Notes under the pieces: model-generated
What the model saw: the letters and a program-made list of their open reading frames with translations, nothing else
What the model was told of the DNA's origin: nothing
Database searches by the model: none
IMG/VR virus record: IMGVR_UViG_3300027844_001609
Location: 1-41,054 of that record
Strand: one strand, 5' to 3'
DNA: 41,054 nucleotides
Source of the DNA: a virus
Position numbers and translations under genes: made by a program
In this document: piece after piece, positions 6,459 through 16,257 of the stretch
Position numbering within the stretch: position 1 is the stretch's first letter
Layout: every line of letters starts with the position of its first letter

Positions 6459-9400
6459 TTATGCACCATCAAAGCCGTAACCAACTCCATAATGTGTATA
6501 TTGTGTAGAACTAGTGTTTTCTGCTATTCCATTCCTTAATCCATAAAGATATGCTCCTTCTCCTATCGTATCTTCACCCATGCCGCCCATGGGGTTCGAG
6601 TGCGTGTGGACGAAGCTTTGGTAGCCCGGACCGTGTACGGTCATATCTGATAATGGAAATTGTGCGTGTTTGAACCGCGTTTGAAGGCCTTGCTGCAGTA
6701 TAGCAGATCCGCTGTTGTTGGGCGCTGAAAGACCTCTAAACTCAATAGCGGCGAATTGATAATTATATGCTTGTTTCCACATATCTGCTCCATGATTATA
6801 TTGACCATCTGTTGTTGCGAGGGTGCACATTCCAGTTGTATATTGTCCATAGAGATTTTCAGTTACATAATTAGGACTCTCATAATAGGGATCTGCTCCA
6901 TAGTTGCTGCAAGCTATCCAATGAAATCTAGGCGGCTGTCTACAACGTCCTCCGCCAACCTGAGCATTATCAATGAATATAGTTATTTGGGTCTTATAAT
7001 GATCAAAAACTGATGAGCCTTGACCACTGCCGGCAGTGAAAGCTTGTACGGGAACTATATCTCCATTTTGGCTACTCATTATTGTAGATGTTCCATCGGT
7101 TTTTAGCGTTGTGGCGCAATAAGCGTGCTTGGCGCCGGCCTTCGCGGCAGCATTAAAAACAATAGATGGGCTTAAAGGACTTGTAGATGAAGCCGTGTTC
7201 ATTTGTTGAATCCACATCTGCATTCCAAGGCGATCATTGAGTGCATAACATGATATACCTGGAATTTTTATCATGTATTGAGAATACCTGTGCTTGGATG
7301 AGGTCGCTAGTCCATAAGAAAGTGGAACTTTTAAAAGATGTGGAGAATCATTAGTTCCATACATCCAACCTCCTTCATAGCGTACAAGTCCTAAGTAATC
7401 CCATCCTAATCCCATCGGAATACGTGTACCGGATGCGTCCTCTGCGACCTTCGCAGCGCCCGTAGTGGAGGTCGAAAGATATGCCGGATACACTGGATTT
7501 ACACCATGAGCTGATGTTCCGCCGGATTCTATTGCACCTTTTGAAATGGAATCTAATGATGTTAAACTTGAACCATCGGTCAATCCTCCGCCACCTGTAA
7601 CGGTGTTTTCAATTGATCCTGCAACAACTGCTCCTACTCTTGTAATATTATCCTGAACAGCTGTATTAATTGTGCCTGTAAAATTTGTACCGGCGATAGT
7701 AGGTTGACCGGTAATACCCGATCCTAATACACCTGTTACATCAGTCCCAATAACATGACTTGAAGTTAATGTGCCTGTTGTAGCAGATAAATCAACTCCT
7801 GCACCAAGTACGCCGGTGGCTCGATTAGTTATATTAACTCCAAGATCAAGATCACCAGTTTTATTGTCTAAGAAATTATCATCATAGTTTGAAACTAAAG
7901 GTTGGGCATTTGTTAGTGTACCGGAACCCACTACATTAAAACCACCCGTAATAAGAGTCACTCCAGTTGGAGTTTCTTCTTCAAAAAGTTTTCCTAAACG
8001 TAAGACTCCATTAACAGTTAATTCACCTGTCTGTAGGAATGTTTCTGAAAGTAATAGCTTATCTGTGCCTACAGCAATAGTTTGTGCAGGAAGTGGGTAT
8101 GTAGAACCTGTAGGATATTTTTCTACTAATGATGATAAGGACTCAACCGCTCCACTACCGCCTCCTCCTCCAGCAGATGTTCCTACTCCGTCAGCAATTA
8201 ATAATTCTGTTGCTGAAAGCGCAGTTCCCGCGATAACAGAAGGTGTATCTGCAGTTGTAGATAAAGTTCCAGATGCATCTGATTGTAAATAATATACAGA
8301 ACCAGGTGTTAAACCTGATTGGGCATCATCAATAGCACCGCCAGTTTGAATTGTTGCTGTAGCCGCATCTGCATATGCTCCGTCAGAAATTCCTATGTAA
8401 TTAGTTGTAGTAATATTCGGAGTACCGGCTATATTAACTGCTCCAGTAGTAAATTTGGTTTTTCCCGATCCGGCAACATAACCACCGGAGCTGGAACCAT
8501 CACCGTCAAACATGTGATTAACCATTAATTTAGTTCCGGAAGCATTCAATGCAGCAGTAAATTTTTCGTAACCGGAATTACTGTTCCAGGTATGACCATT
8601 CTCAGGTCCTGGAGTCATTTCCGTCGGAGTACCGTCAGCAGTTATTGTCGTTCCCGAGCCTGTAAGTAAAAATCTTTGTGCGTTGATTGTCTGTGAGTAA
8701 TAAGAGGCGCCTGATGCAGGGCTCCATACACCGAAAAATTTGTCAGCATCATTGGGGTCCCAGGATATTTGCACTGGAGAAGCACCGCCATAATTCCAGC
8801 CTTGTCCGGAATCCAAAACAAAAAGTGAACCAAAAGTCACGCCGGTTCCTGCTACTGTTCCTAATACTAATTCCGGTGTTTCGGTGTAGTTAGCATTTTT
8901 CCGCCTGAATGAAAATAAGAGTTGATTTTGTCTATTGGGATTCCATTCCATGTAGTGATCATTTTCTGATCCTTCTGTGCTTCCGATTCCGAAATGAATC
9001 TGAATTGCGGAACCTTTAGTCATAGTAGTTGCGTTCGAGGCAAGCTCAATAATAACCATTCTAGGTTCACCACCGTTGTGGTTCGCAAACGTAGCAAAAA
9101 ATTTGCCTTCCGTAAAAGGATCAAATCGACAACTTCTAATTCTAACAACACCACCGGTATATGTTCGATTGTCCAAACGATAAGCTGTTGTGCTAGCCGT
9201 CAACGTATGTGGTCCGGCTCCAACAGGTGAAATTATAGCTGATCCAGCATTATGGAGTTTCTCTCCGCTTGTTCCACCAACCGCAAATTCATTTTGCCAA
9301 GCGCATCTAAATCCTGTTCCTGTAAACTGTGAATCCCAATCGAATGAGAATGTAGCATCAGGAGTGCCCTGCTGGGAACCTCCAGAACAGTCTTGTCCTG

Positions 9401-12400
9401 CTTCAAAATCAAGTAAAGGATACCAGCTAAGTGATGTTCCTGTTACAGTTGCAACACCAAAGTGTGCGCCGTTGGTTTGTGTAGCGCCGGTTCCGTCAGT
9501 ACCGTATACAGCTCCTATCAAATTAGCTTGGGTAGGATGAAATTTAAAAGAAATCATACTACCACCTTGAGGTGCAGCGGTTTCAATATCTACTGGAGTA
9601 CCCCATGATATAGTTGTGCCTGTTAGTGTACCAACTACCATCTGCAAATAAGTTCCAGTTGCACCGGAACTATCCCAATATCCTACTACGAATTTATTAT
9701 CGTCATTCGGATCAAAGTCTATAGTTGATCCCCATCTATCATTCCTTATATCGCCATTGACCCCTTGAAGAGCTGTACCCTGAGCATCAGTACTAACTCC
9801 TAGTGCTCCTTGTGGAATGGCATGTTCAACTTTTCCATCTGAGCGAAGAATAACTCTATCTCCATCAGCTAATGCACCGGAAGCTACAGCTTCAAATCTT
9901 CCGGAACCCGGAACTGCGTCAGCAGAAGTCCAATTTGTTCCATCACTTGTTAGAAGTTTTCCTGCTGTTCCTGCTACTGGTAATCCGGGATCTGTCTCAG
10001 CGTTGGAAACCCAATTTGTTCCATCACTTTTTAAAACGTATCCGGCTAATCCTGGAGTTGGTAATTCCGCTTCATCTCCGGAAATCCAATTTGTTCCATC
10101 ACTTTTTAAAACTTTTCCGGCCACTCCTGCTGTTGGTAATTCCACTGGAGCATCTCCGGAAGTCCAATTTGTTCCATCACTTGTTAAAATTTTTCCTGTT
10201 GTTCCTGGTAATGGTAATTGCGAACCCACCACGCCTGGACGAGTGGCAGCAATTAATAATTCTGTTGCTGAAAGTGCTGTGCCAGCGAAAACGGAAGGTG
10301 TACCTGAAGTTGTAGCTAAAGACCCATTAGGTTGTATGTAATATGTAGAACCGGTTGTTAGGCCCGATTGAGCATCATCTGTAGCTCCAGAAAGTTGAAT
10401 TGTTGCTGTTGCTCCATCAGCATATACACCATCGGAAATTCCTAAGAAATTATCTACAGTAAGATTTGTTACTCCTTCTGATCCGATTGTACCAGTAGTA
10501 AGTTGAGTATCTCCAGTCGTTTCAGTATGGCTCACCATAAATTTCCTTCCGGAAGCCGATGCCGCAGCGTGCCAAGGATAAGTTAGAGTATTATCAAACC
10601 AGTCGTGATCAGCAATTGTTACCGGGGAACCAACCTCCGTTATAGTAGTACCAGTAATATTAAAGGCTTGGCATATGAGGTCAGCTGACGAGGAAAAAGC
10701 GGTTGTTACGCCGTAAAATCTACCTTGAGCGGCGCCGAGTGCAAAGAAAATATTCCATGGTTGTGACGGTGCGGTGTACCCTGGATGGGAAGCCTCCCAG
10801 TCTGTGGCAGTTGGGGTAAACCTAGTTCCCCAAGATACTGAAGTTCCACTTACTGTTCCTACGCACATTGTAGCGGGATTATATGTCTTACCTGAAAATA
10901 CGATTTGGTTTGCTATAGCAGGATTCCATTCACAGTAGGCCCCGTCATCACTATTATCTACACCTTGTCCCGTAAGCTGTATTTCTGAACCCAAACTAGG
11001 ATAATTATTTGAATCTAAATTAACTATGCGTAAAGCGTGACCTATTCCGCCTCCTCCTGAAGGGTAATGATGTATCCAAAAGAATTTCTTGTGAGTATTA
11101 GGATCAAATCGTAAAGATTTAATTTGTCCACCGCCCCATTGATAATTACCAGCAGTGAAAAGCCCTCGTGGCCATGTTGCTGAACCTGGAGTTATAGTAG
11201 TAGCGTCCACAGTAACTTTACCTGCTCTCAAAACTGGCATTCGATAGTTAACTGCACCGGAATAATCAAACCAAACATCCATGCCACAAGCATATTCTCT
11301 GGTACTACCACTTGAATTGCGATCCCAATCAAAGCAGAAATTACCTTTTTCGAAATGAGGTACACTCGAGCCGTATGAAGCACCCAGATGCATATTAAGA
11401 GAAGATTTGGGCACAAATCGCGCAGTCGGTGCGTTTTCAATCATTCCAAATGTAAGTATTGGACTTTTTGTACCCATATAGTCGGCGCCGTATGCAATTG
11501 CTACCAAATCAGCTACATCTGGATGAAAATGTATAGCAACAGGACTACTATCGTTATCCGTAGTGATATCAACTGGAGTACCTAATGTTATAGTTGTACC
11601 AGATATTGTTCCTACTACGGCCCTTGGATAACCTGTTCCAACTGGCGCGTTTTCGTCTTTATATCCTATGATGAATCTATTCTCGTCAAGTGGATCCCAA
11701 GAAATGAACGCTTTCTGCTGTGGTTGATCTGTTTGACTACTGCCTTGAGCCACTGTAGGTTCATCCATCCTTCCACCCATCGTTTGCGATTGAGTATCGG
11801 TAGTTGGAGTATCCAGCGGTGCCGGATTATTGGCAACTAGTTTAACCTTTCCATCTGCCTGAAGAATAACTTTATTTCCATTTGCCAAAGATCCAGATGC
11901 AACAATTTGTAAAGTATCGACGGCGTAAGCTGCGGCGACTCCTGCTGCTTGAGCGGATGCTTGAGCCGCATTTGCTTTAGTGGTTGCGTCGGTTGCTGCA
12001 CTGGACAATACTGTCGCTTCGGCTGCTACTCTAGTAATTTGATGTGCTGTTATAGCTGCGGTTGCTGCAGTTCTATCTAGTGTGATGTCTTTTAACACGG
12101 CAGAATCAGCTAATAATATTTTCGTTGTGCCAACTGCCGTTCCCACTAAAACTTCCGGTGTATTCGCAGTTGCAGATAAGACTCCATCTCCTTGTAAATA
12201 ATATTTGGTTCCTATTGTTAAACCTGATTGTGCATCGTCAACTGCGCCGGGAAGTTGAATTGTTGCTGTCGCGCCGCTTGCATATGCATCATCGGAAATA
12301 CCTAAGAAATTAGTTGCAGTAAGATTGGTTCCGGCTGAACCATAAAACGTAGATTGTGTGAACACAGGATCATTGGAAGGGTTTAAACCCTGGTAATAGA

Positions 12401-13721
12401 AAGCAAGTATTTTACTTCCAGTACTGGCAGCTTGGGGTGTCTTTGCAAAATTGCTTTCGGACTGAGTAGTTACGAGGTTAGTGGGATGTGAAATTTCTGT
12501 CCTGGTGTAAGGGGCAGATATGGTTGTACCGGTCCATGAAAAGGCTTGATGAAATAATGCGCCGTACATGCCCTGTGTATTTATATATCCTACAGCGAAA
12601 ATTTTGTCTGCAAGAAACTCCATTATCCGCCATGGTGTTTTAACACCATATCCAGAAGTATGTATCTCAAGTGGGGCTCCTATTGTTAGAGTAGTTCCTG
12701 AAACAGTTGCAATTGCAATTGCAGGTTTATCACCATGGTTATCGCGGCACCATGATATTAATACAAGATCGGAGACCGCGGTATTCCACATTAATTCAGA
12801 ATGAGAATACCGGTCAGCTCCACCACTTGCGTCGAGTTTGACTGCGGTGCCGAGGGTAATGGTAGTTCCTGATATAGTACCAATTCTCATCTGCATGTCT
12901 TGACTAGCGTGAACAGGTTGCACATATGCAAACTTACCTGCAGTATTCGGATCGAATGCAATAGGTCTTTCCCATGTATTGGTACCAATATTTGAGCCGT
13001 TATTTGTTTGTAGCATATGATCTGCCTGGCCCACGGTTCCGAAGGCAACTGAGCCACCATTGTCAGCGCATGTTCCGGCCATCAGATAAGTTTCGGTGCT
13101 TGAGCCCATCACGGGATCGTGATTGGCTTCCCAAGATAGAAGAAACCGATTTGTTGCGTTACCGGATCCTGTATACGCAGTATCCCAATCAAACATTGTA
13201 TAAGCCCCGTAATAATCCATTGGCATACCGCTCGAGGGCATGTTTGTCATGCCGGATGATCCGGATCCAATGATGAACAGACCAGAAGAACCACCATAAG
13301 ACAACAGAATTATCTTCATCCCATTCATTCCATCTGCCTGACCTATCGCGATTAAAGGGCTCTGCGGGGGCGTCCCTGGAATCATGGTGGAAGGATGATA
13401 TTTTACTTTCGGGGCGTAGCCATGCGCCGTCCAAGGCATTATAAAAGGAGACAGAGGAAATGATATAGTTGAACCACTTATTGTACCTACACTAGCAGCC
13501 ATTACATATTGTGAAACGTCTCTATAAATTATCACAAATTTATTTGGATCATTCGGATCAAAATCAACAGACTGGTATTGCGCAGCATTGGTTGAGTTGT
13601 GGGCTTGGGTTCTTGTGTTGGAACCATCATCTGCGAGCGGTGCTGTTATATACCCAATAGGATTTGAGACTATTTCAACTGTTCCATCTGATTTAAGAAT
13701 AACTGATTGTCCATCAGACAA
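6459..13721 (-). CDS. giant repetitive tail fibre/adhesin (~2420 residues)
   Basis: The longest gene here. Three ~550-residue units lie at about 13740-12090, 11915-10260 and 9893-8195. Each opens with a head like ADGDRVILRSDGKVE, holds repeated FDPNDPNKF and VGTISGTTI beta segments (propeller-like), and closes with a GISDxxYAxxATATIQ...DDAQSGL module. An Ala-rich helix links units 1 and 2; four short LxxxGxxGKxLxSDGTNWxS repeats link units 2 and 3. The last ~570 residues are a different fibre and tip region. The nearest usable start after an in-frame stop is TTG at 13721, which cuts off coding-like sequence upstream (see the next entry). Likely the host-recognition fibre. Confidence 0.75.
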   Translation of the reverse strand: MSDGQSVILKSDGTVEIVSNPIGYITAPLADDGSNTRTQAHNSTNAAQYQSVDFDPNDPNKFVIIYRDVSQYVMAASVGTISGSTISFPLSPFIMPWTAHGYAPKVKYHPSTMIPGTPPQSPLIAIGQADGMNGMKIILLSYGGSSGLFIIGSGSSGMTNMPSSGMPMDYYGAYTMFDWDTAYTGSGNATNRFLLSWEANHDPVMGSSTETYLMAGTCADNGGSVAFGTVGQADHMLQTNNGSNIGTNTWERPIAFDPNTAGKFAYVQPVHASQDMQMRIGTISGTTITLGTAVKLDASGGADRYSHSELMWNTAVSDLVLISWCRDNHGDKPAIAIATVSGTTLTIGAPLEIHTSGYGVKTPWRIMEFLADKIFAVGYINTQGMYGALFHQAFSWTGTTISAPYTRTEISHPTNLVTTQSESNFAKTPQAASTGSKILAFYYQGLNPSNDPVFTQSTFYGSAGTNLTATNFLGISDDAYASGATATIQLPGAVDDAQSGLTIGTKYYLQGDGVLSATANTPEVLVGTAVGTTKILLADSAVLKDITLDRTAATAAITAHQITRVAAEATVLSSAATDATTKANAAQASAQAAGVAAAYAVDTLQIVASGSLANGNKVILQADGKVKLVANNPAPLDTPTTDTQSQTMGGRMDEPTVAQGSSQTDQPQQKAFISWDPLDENRFIIGYKDENAPVGTGYPRAVVGTISGTTITLGTPVDITTDNDSSPVAIHFHPDVADLVAIAYGADYMGTKSPILTFGMIENAPTARFVPKSSLNMHLGASYGSSVPHFEKGNFCFDWDRNSSGSTREYACGMDVWFDYSGAVNYRMPVLRAGKVTVDATTITPGSATWPRGLFTAGNYQWGGGQIKSLRFDPNTHKKFFWIHHYPSGGGGIGHALRIVNLDSNNYPSLGSEIQLTGQGVDNSDDGAYCEWNPAIANQIVFSGKTYNPATMCVGTVSGTSVSWGTRFTPTATDWEASHPGYTAPSQPWNIFFALGAAQGRFYGVTTAFSSSADLICQAFNITGTTITEVGSPVTIADHDWFDNTLTYPWHAAASASGRKFMVSHTETTGDTQLTTGTIGSEGVTNLTVDNFLGISDGVYADGATATIQLSGATDDAQSGLTTGSTYYIQPNGSLATTSGTPSVFAGTALSATELLIAATRPGVVGSQLPLPGTTGKILTSDGTNWTSGDAPVELPTAGVAGKVLKSDGTNWISGDEAELPTPGLAGYVLKSDGTNWVSNAETDPGLPVAGTAGKLLTSDGTNWTSADAVPGSGRFEAVASGALADGDRVILRSDGKVEHAIPQGALGVSTDAQGTALQGVNGDIRNDRWGSTIDFDPNDDNKFVVGYWDSSGATGTYLQMVVGTLTGTTISWGTPVDIETAAPQGGSMISFKFHPTQANLIGAVYGTDGTGATQTNGAHFGVATVTGTSLSWYPLLDFEAGQDCSGGSQQGTPDATFSFDWDSQFTGTGFRCAWQNEFAVGGTSGEKLHNAGSAIISPVGAGPHTLTASTTAYRLDNRTYTGGVVRIRSCRFDPFTEGKFFATFANHNGGEPRMVIIELASNATTMTKGSAIQIHFGIGSTEGSENDHYMEWNPNRQNQLLFSFRRKNANYTETPELVLGTVAGTGVTFGSLFVLDSGQGWNYGGASPVQISWDPNDADKFFGVWSPASGASYYSQTINAQRFLLTGSGTTITADGTPTEMTPGPENGHTWNSNSGYEKFTAALNASGTKLMVNHMFDGDGSSSGGYVAGSGKTKFTTGAVNIAGTPNITTTNYIGISDGAYADAATATIQTGGAIDDAQSGLTPGSVYYLQSDASGTLSTTADTPSVIAGTALSATELLIADGVGTSAGGGGGSGAVESLSSLVEKYPTGSTYPLPAQTIAVGTDKLLLSETFLQTGELTVNGVLRLGKLFEEETPTGVTLITGGFNVVGSGTLTNAQPLVSNYDDNFLDNKTGDLDLGVNITNRATGVLGAGVDLSATTGTLTSSHVIGTDVTGVLGSGITGQPTIAGTNFTGTINTAVQDNITRVGAVVAGSIENTVTGGGGLTDGSSLTSLDSISKGAIESGGTSAHGVNPVYPAYLSTSTTGAAKVAEDASGTRIPMGLGWDYLGLVRYEGGWMYGTNDSPHLLKVPLSYGLATSSKHRYSQYMIKIPGISCYALNDRLGMQMWIQQMNTASSTSPLSPSIVFNAAAKAGAKHAYCATTLKTDGTSTIMSSQNGDIVPVQAFTAGSGQGSSVFDHYKTQITIFIDNAQVGGGRCRQPPRFHWIACSNYGADPYYESPNYVTENLYGQYTTGMCTLATTDGQYNHGADMWKQAYNYQFAAIEFRGLSAPNNSGSAILQQGLQTRFKHAQFPLSDMTVHGPGYQSFVHTHSNPMGGMGEDTIGEGAYLYGLRNGIAENTSSTQYTHYGVGYGFDGA

Positions 13722-13955
13722 TGCTCCGGTTGCAATGGCTTCTGTTGAACCACCGCCTCCGCCTGCTGATACTGCGGAAACCCAATTTGTTCCGTCATGT
13801 GTTAAAACTTCATCTAAAGCGCCTGCTGGTAAATTGAGATGGCCTGGATCTGCAGTAGTCCAATTTCCAGCGCCATCGCTTTTTAAAACTTGATCTGTTG
13901 TGCCGGGATCCGGAATTCAGGAATCGAACGTAAAGGGTGATCCTAAATATGCCAT
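13722..13955 (-). pseudogene. 5' extension of the giant fibre gene, interrupted by in-frame TGA
   Basis: ATG at 13955 has a good GGAG ribosome site and follows the previous stop by 1 nt. It encodes MAYLGSPFTFDS and then TGA (13919-13917). After the TGA the same frame stays open and coding-like into the 2420-residue protein: TDQVLKSDGAGNWTTAD and LDEVLTHDGTNWVSA are the same SDGTNW repeats found inside the protein. No ATG, GTG or TTG occurs between the TGA and 13721. Explanations are a nonsense mutation (one base from GGA Gly), a sequencing or assembly error, readthrough, or a leader peptide with reinitiation. Confidence 0.7.
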
Positions 13956-13956
13956 T

Positions 13957-14286
13957 TTATGTAATCTCCAAGAAAGACATTAATACATCCAAACTAGATG
14001 CGGTATCTGATGTTACGACGATTCTGTCCCCTACCATTAAAACAACTTTCTGATCACCGCCAATTGCTATTAAGCTAGAATTAGCAGGTATGGGTACGTC
14101 TTTAACTATATTCGTTACATTTGTTCCATCACTCATAGCAATAGTTGCTTTGACTTGAGAAGCGGTTATATTTGCGCATGACAACCCTATTACTGTAACT
14201 TCAGTGCCAGCTGGAACAGCTGATCCGACATCTGTAGCCGATGTTCCAATTGATCTTACTGTGGTATTCTTAAAAGTACTTGCCAT
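13957..14286 (-). CDS. small virion/fibre-associated protein
   Basis: 109 residues, beta-rich and nearly uncharged (MASTFKNTTVRSIGTSATDVGSAVP...GDRIVVTSDTASSLDVLMSFLEIT). The pattern of a short barrel-like protein with an alternating hydrophobic C-terminus occurs among small structural proteins of marine T4-like phages. AAAAGGAT precedes the ATG. The stop is 1 nt from the best start of the giant fibre gene, so the two are translationally coupled. Exact role unknown. Confidence 0.65.
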   Translation of the reverse strand: MASTFKNTTVRSIGTSATDVGSAVPAGTEVTVIGLSCANITASQVKATIAMSDGTNVTNIVKDVPIPANSSLIAIGGDQKVVLMVGDRIVVTSDTASSLDVLMSFLEIT

Positions 14287-14310
14287 GATTTATTTATCCT
14301 TTTTCTAGTA

Positions 14311-14910
14311 CTATCCTAGAGCAATTGCCATTGCTATCGCAATTCCAGTGACAAACTGACCGGTAGCGGTTCCTGTCCCGACAGCTAAATCAGTGGTTTC
14401 CCAAAATAAACCGGAAGAATTGGAATACAGCTTATTCGCAGTTATCGCGGGCTTTGTTACGTGATCTGTTATTTTTATAGAAGTTCCAGTTGCAAGTTCT
14501 GCTACTTTAAGTCCACCTGTTGAATTAGCTGATAATAATGTAGATGCACTTGCCGCACTAGTATCATCAGAAGAAGTTATCGCGTGTGTATGCGATGTAG
14601 TGGTAGCGGCATCTGTAGTAATAGCTGTTAATGTATCCGGCGTGCCTAATGTAATTGTTTGTGTATCATTTCCATCCGCACCGCCTGGTCGAACAGATAC
14701 TTGCATTCCATTGCCGGCAACAACTTCATCTAATCGGCCAGCATCAACCGAAGATTTCATCTGGGCATGTGTTCTATAATGGGCTACTCCACCTGGCGAC
14801 AATGAAAGAATTCTTCCACCGGATGCTGGAGACCCACTTGGAAGATTTGCAAGTTTAAAATCTCCCTCTACTTCTATTCCGCCTGTTGCTTTAAATGGTA
14901 CTGTTGACAT
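14311..14910 (-). CDS. fibre protein, short paralogue
   Basis: 199 residues. Its first ~145 residues align with the start of the 436-residue neighbour: a GRILSL segment, RTHAQMKSSVDAGRLDEVVAG, DTQTITLGTPDTLTAITTDA and SHTHAITSSDDTSAAS. The remainder is short and hydrophobic (FVTGIAIAMAIALG) and resembles a fibre tip rather than a membrane anchor. The SHTHAI motif is typical of phage fibre proteins. Probable origin is duplication of the neighbour followed by loss of the distal half. Confidence 0.65.
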   Translation of the reverse strand: MSTVPFKATGGIEVEGDFKLANLPSGSPASGGRILSLSPGGVAHYRTHAQMKSSVDAGRLDEVVAGNGMQVSVRPGGADGNDTQTITLGTPDTLTAITTDAATTTSHTHAITSSDDTSAASASTLLSANSTGGLKVAELATGTSIKITDHVTKPAITANKLYSNSSGLFWETTDLAVGTGTATGQFVTGIAIAMAIALG

Positions 14911-14915
14911 GTCGT

Positions 14916-16226
14916 TTATACGCTATGAAAGGTTGCTTCTACTTTGGCTTCTATTTCAACTCCGTCTCCATTGAGAACGTTCATTCCTATATGAGTTGCG
15001 CCTGCTGTAGAACCCGAACCATCGGTTGTATCAAAAGTTATTGTTGCAATAATATCATGACCTAATCCACCATATTGATTATTTTCTACTGTTCCGCTTC
15101 CACTTTCACAAAATAGATACTTGCGAAATTCAGTTTCATTAGCTCCTGCTTTTAATTTCAGAGCCACCTCTCCGGCAGACCAATTCGCTATGGGAACTTC
15201 AAATAACCATGCATTAGCTGCGTCTGCGATAGTAGCATCTGCTACTAGAGTTCGTGTTATATCTTTTTGATACGTATCGGTCCAAGTAGTTAAATCTCCT
15301 CCAACAACAGCTGCTTTCGCTACTCCTAAACCGCCGGATGATATTAATTGGCCTGTTGTATTAGATGTAGCATTAGTTGTTCCGTCGGCGTGTACAACAT
15401 TAGCAAAAACTGATTTAGCAACTCCTATACCGCCGTCTGTTCGAATAGAACCAGTTATACCACTTGATGAATCATCTGTACCGCGCGAATAAAATTCCAG
15501 AGCACTAACATTAGCATAAGTTGTAACAGTTAGGCTTCCTGTTGATAATCCACCATCAGTAGTTGTAATAAATGTAAAATCGTCTTCTGATTCATCCCAT
15601 ATAAAAGCAACATTCGCTGAATTACCTCTGTTGATCATAAGACCTTGATCATGGGTAGGATCAACTGAATCACCATTTGCGGATAAAGTAATTAAAGGAT
15701 CACTGACACTTAAATTCGTTGCATTAACATAGGTAAGTGCACCGTCAACGAATAGGCTTCCATCAATAGCTACATTAGCTGAAAATGTAGCATCTCCGGC
15801 TGCTGCGAATTCTTCTACTTTAACTCCACCAGTTGTATTTGCTGCTAATATGTATTCTTGAGTTGCTCCGCTAGTATCATTGGATCCGGTAATGGCGTGC
15901 GTATGAGAGTCTACTGTTACAGCATCTGTAGTAGAGGAGGTTATTGTAGATGGTGTGCCTAGTGTAACCGTTTGCGTATCAGTTCCAACTCCGCCGCCTG
16001 CTTTGGCGGAAACAGTAATACCATCACCGGCTACTACTGATTCTAATTCACCTGCATCTATTTCTGCTTTTACTTGTGCGAATGTGCGGACATGGACATT
16101 AGAATTATTATCTAATTCTAAAATTTTTCCACCAGTTGCTACTGTACCGCCGGTAGAAGTATTATTAAGAGTTAAATCCCCATCTGAAAGAATTCCACTT
16201 CTTACTCTAAACTGTTTCATTGCCAT
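14916..16226 (-). CDS. tail fibre-like structural protein
   Basis: 436 residues. The N-terminal domain is shared with the 199-residue paralogue. The middle has the fibre module SLFVDGALTYVNATNLSVSD...TLSANGDSV...GLMINRG and AFIWDESEDDFTF, seen widely in marine T4-like fibres, then repeats of the form TDGGIGVAKSV and SSGGLGVAKAA. The C-terminal 100 residues look like a separate beta domain. AAGGAAG lies 9 nt before the chosen ATG. Likely a trimeric fibre segment; no enzyme motif. Confidence 0.72.
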   Translation of the reverse strand: MAMKQFRVRSGILSDGDLTLNNTSTGGTVATGGKILELDNNSNVHVRTFAQVKAEIDAGELESVVAGDGITVSAKAGGGVGTDTQTVTLGTPSTITSSTTDAVTVDSHTHAITGSNDTSGATQEYILAANTTGGVKVEEFAAAGDATFSANVAIDGSLFVDGALTYVNATNLSVSDPLITLSANGDSVDPTHDQGLMINRGNSANVAFIWDESEDDFTFITTTDGGLSTGSLTVTTYANVSALEFYSRGTDDSSSGITGSIRTDGGIGVAKSVFANVVHADGTTNATSNTTGQLISSGGLGVAKAAVVGGDLTTWTDTYQKDITRTLVADATIADAANAWLFEVPIANWSAGEVALKLKAGANETEFRKYLFCESGSGTVENNQYGGLGHDIIATITFDTTDGSGSTAGATHIGMNVLNGDGVEIEAKVEATFHSV

Positions 16227-16257
16227 TGTTAATCTTCCTTAAATGTTCTGCTAAAAG

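Noticed and set aside
9905-10216. Evenly spaced repeats as a possible CRISPR array
   Set aside because: Repeats are in frame with the fibre protein, units are 75 or so bases, and the spaces between them encode related residues. No cas gene is present.
9817-10341. Overlapping plus-strand frames of 174 and 147 residues with repeats
   Set aside because: Their repeats (VQFVPSLVK, NLFHHLLK) are the antisense image of the SDGTNW linker repeats in the giant fibre gene.
12578-12585. TATAAATA inside the giant fibre gene
   Set aside because: It is in the middle of coding sequence with no gene start nearby, so it is likely chance in AT-rich DNA.
13917-13919. Genome-wide recoding of TGA to an amino acid
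   Set aside because: TGA ends several intact genes at ATGA overlaps (for example the gp46, asnB and gp55 ends), so it is a normal stop here.
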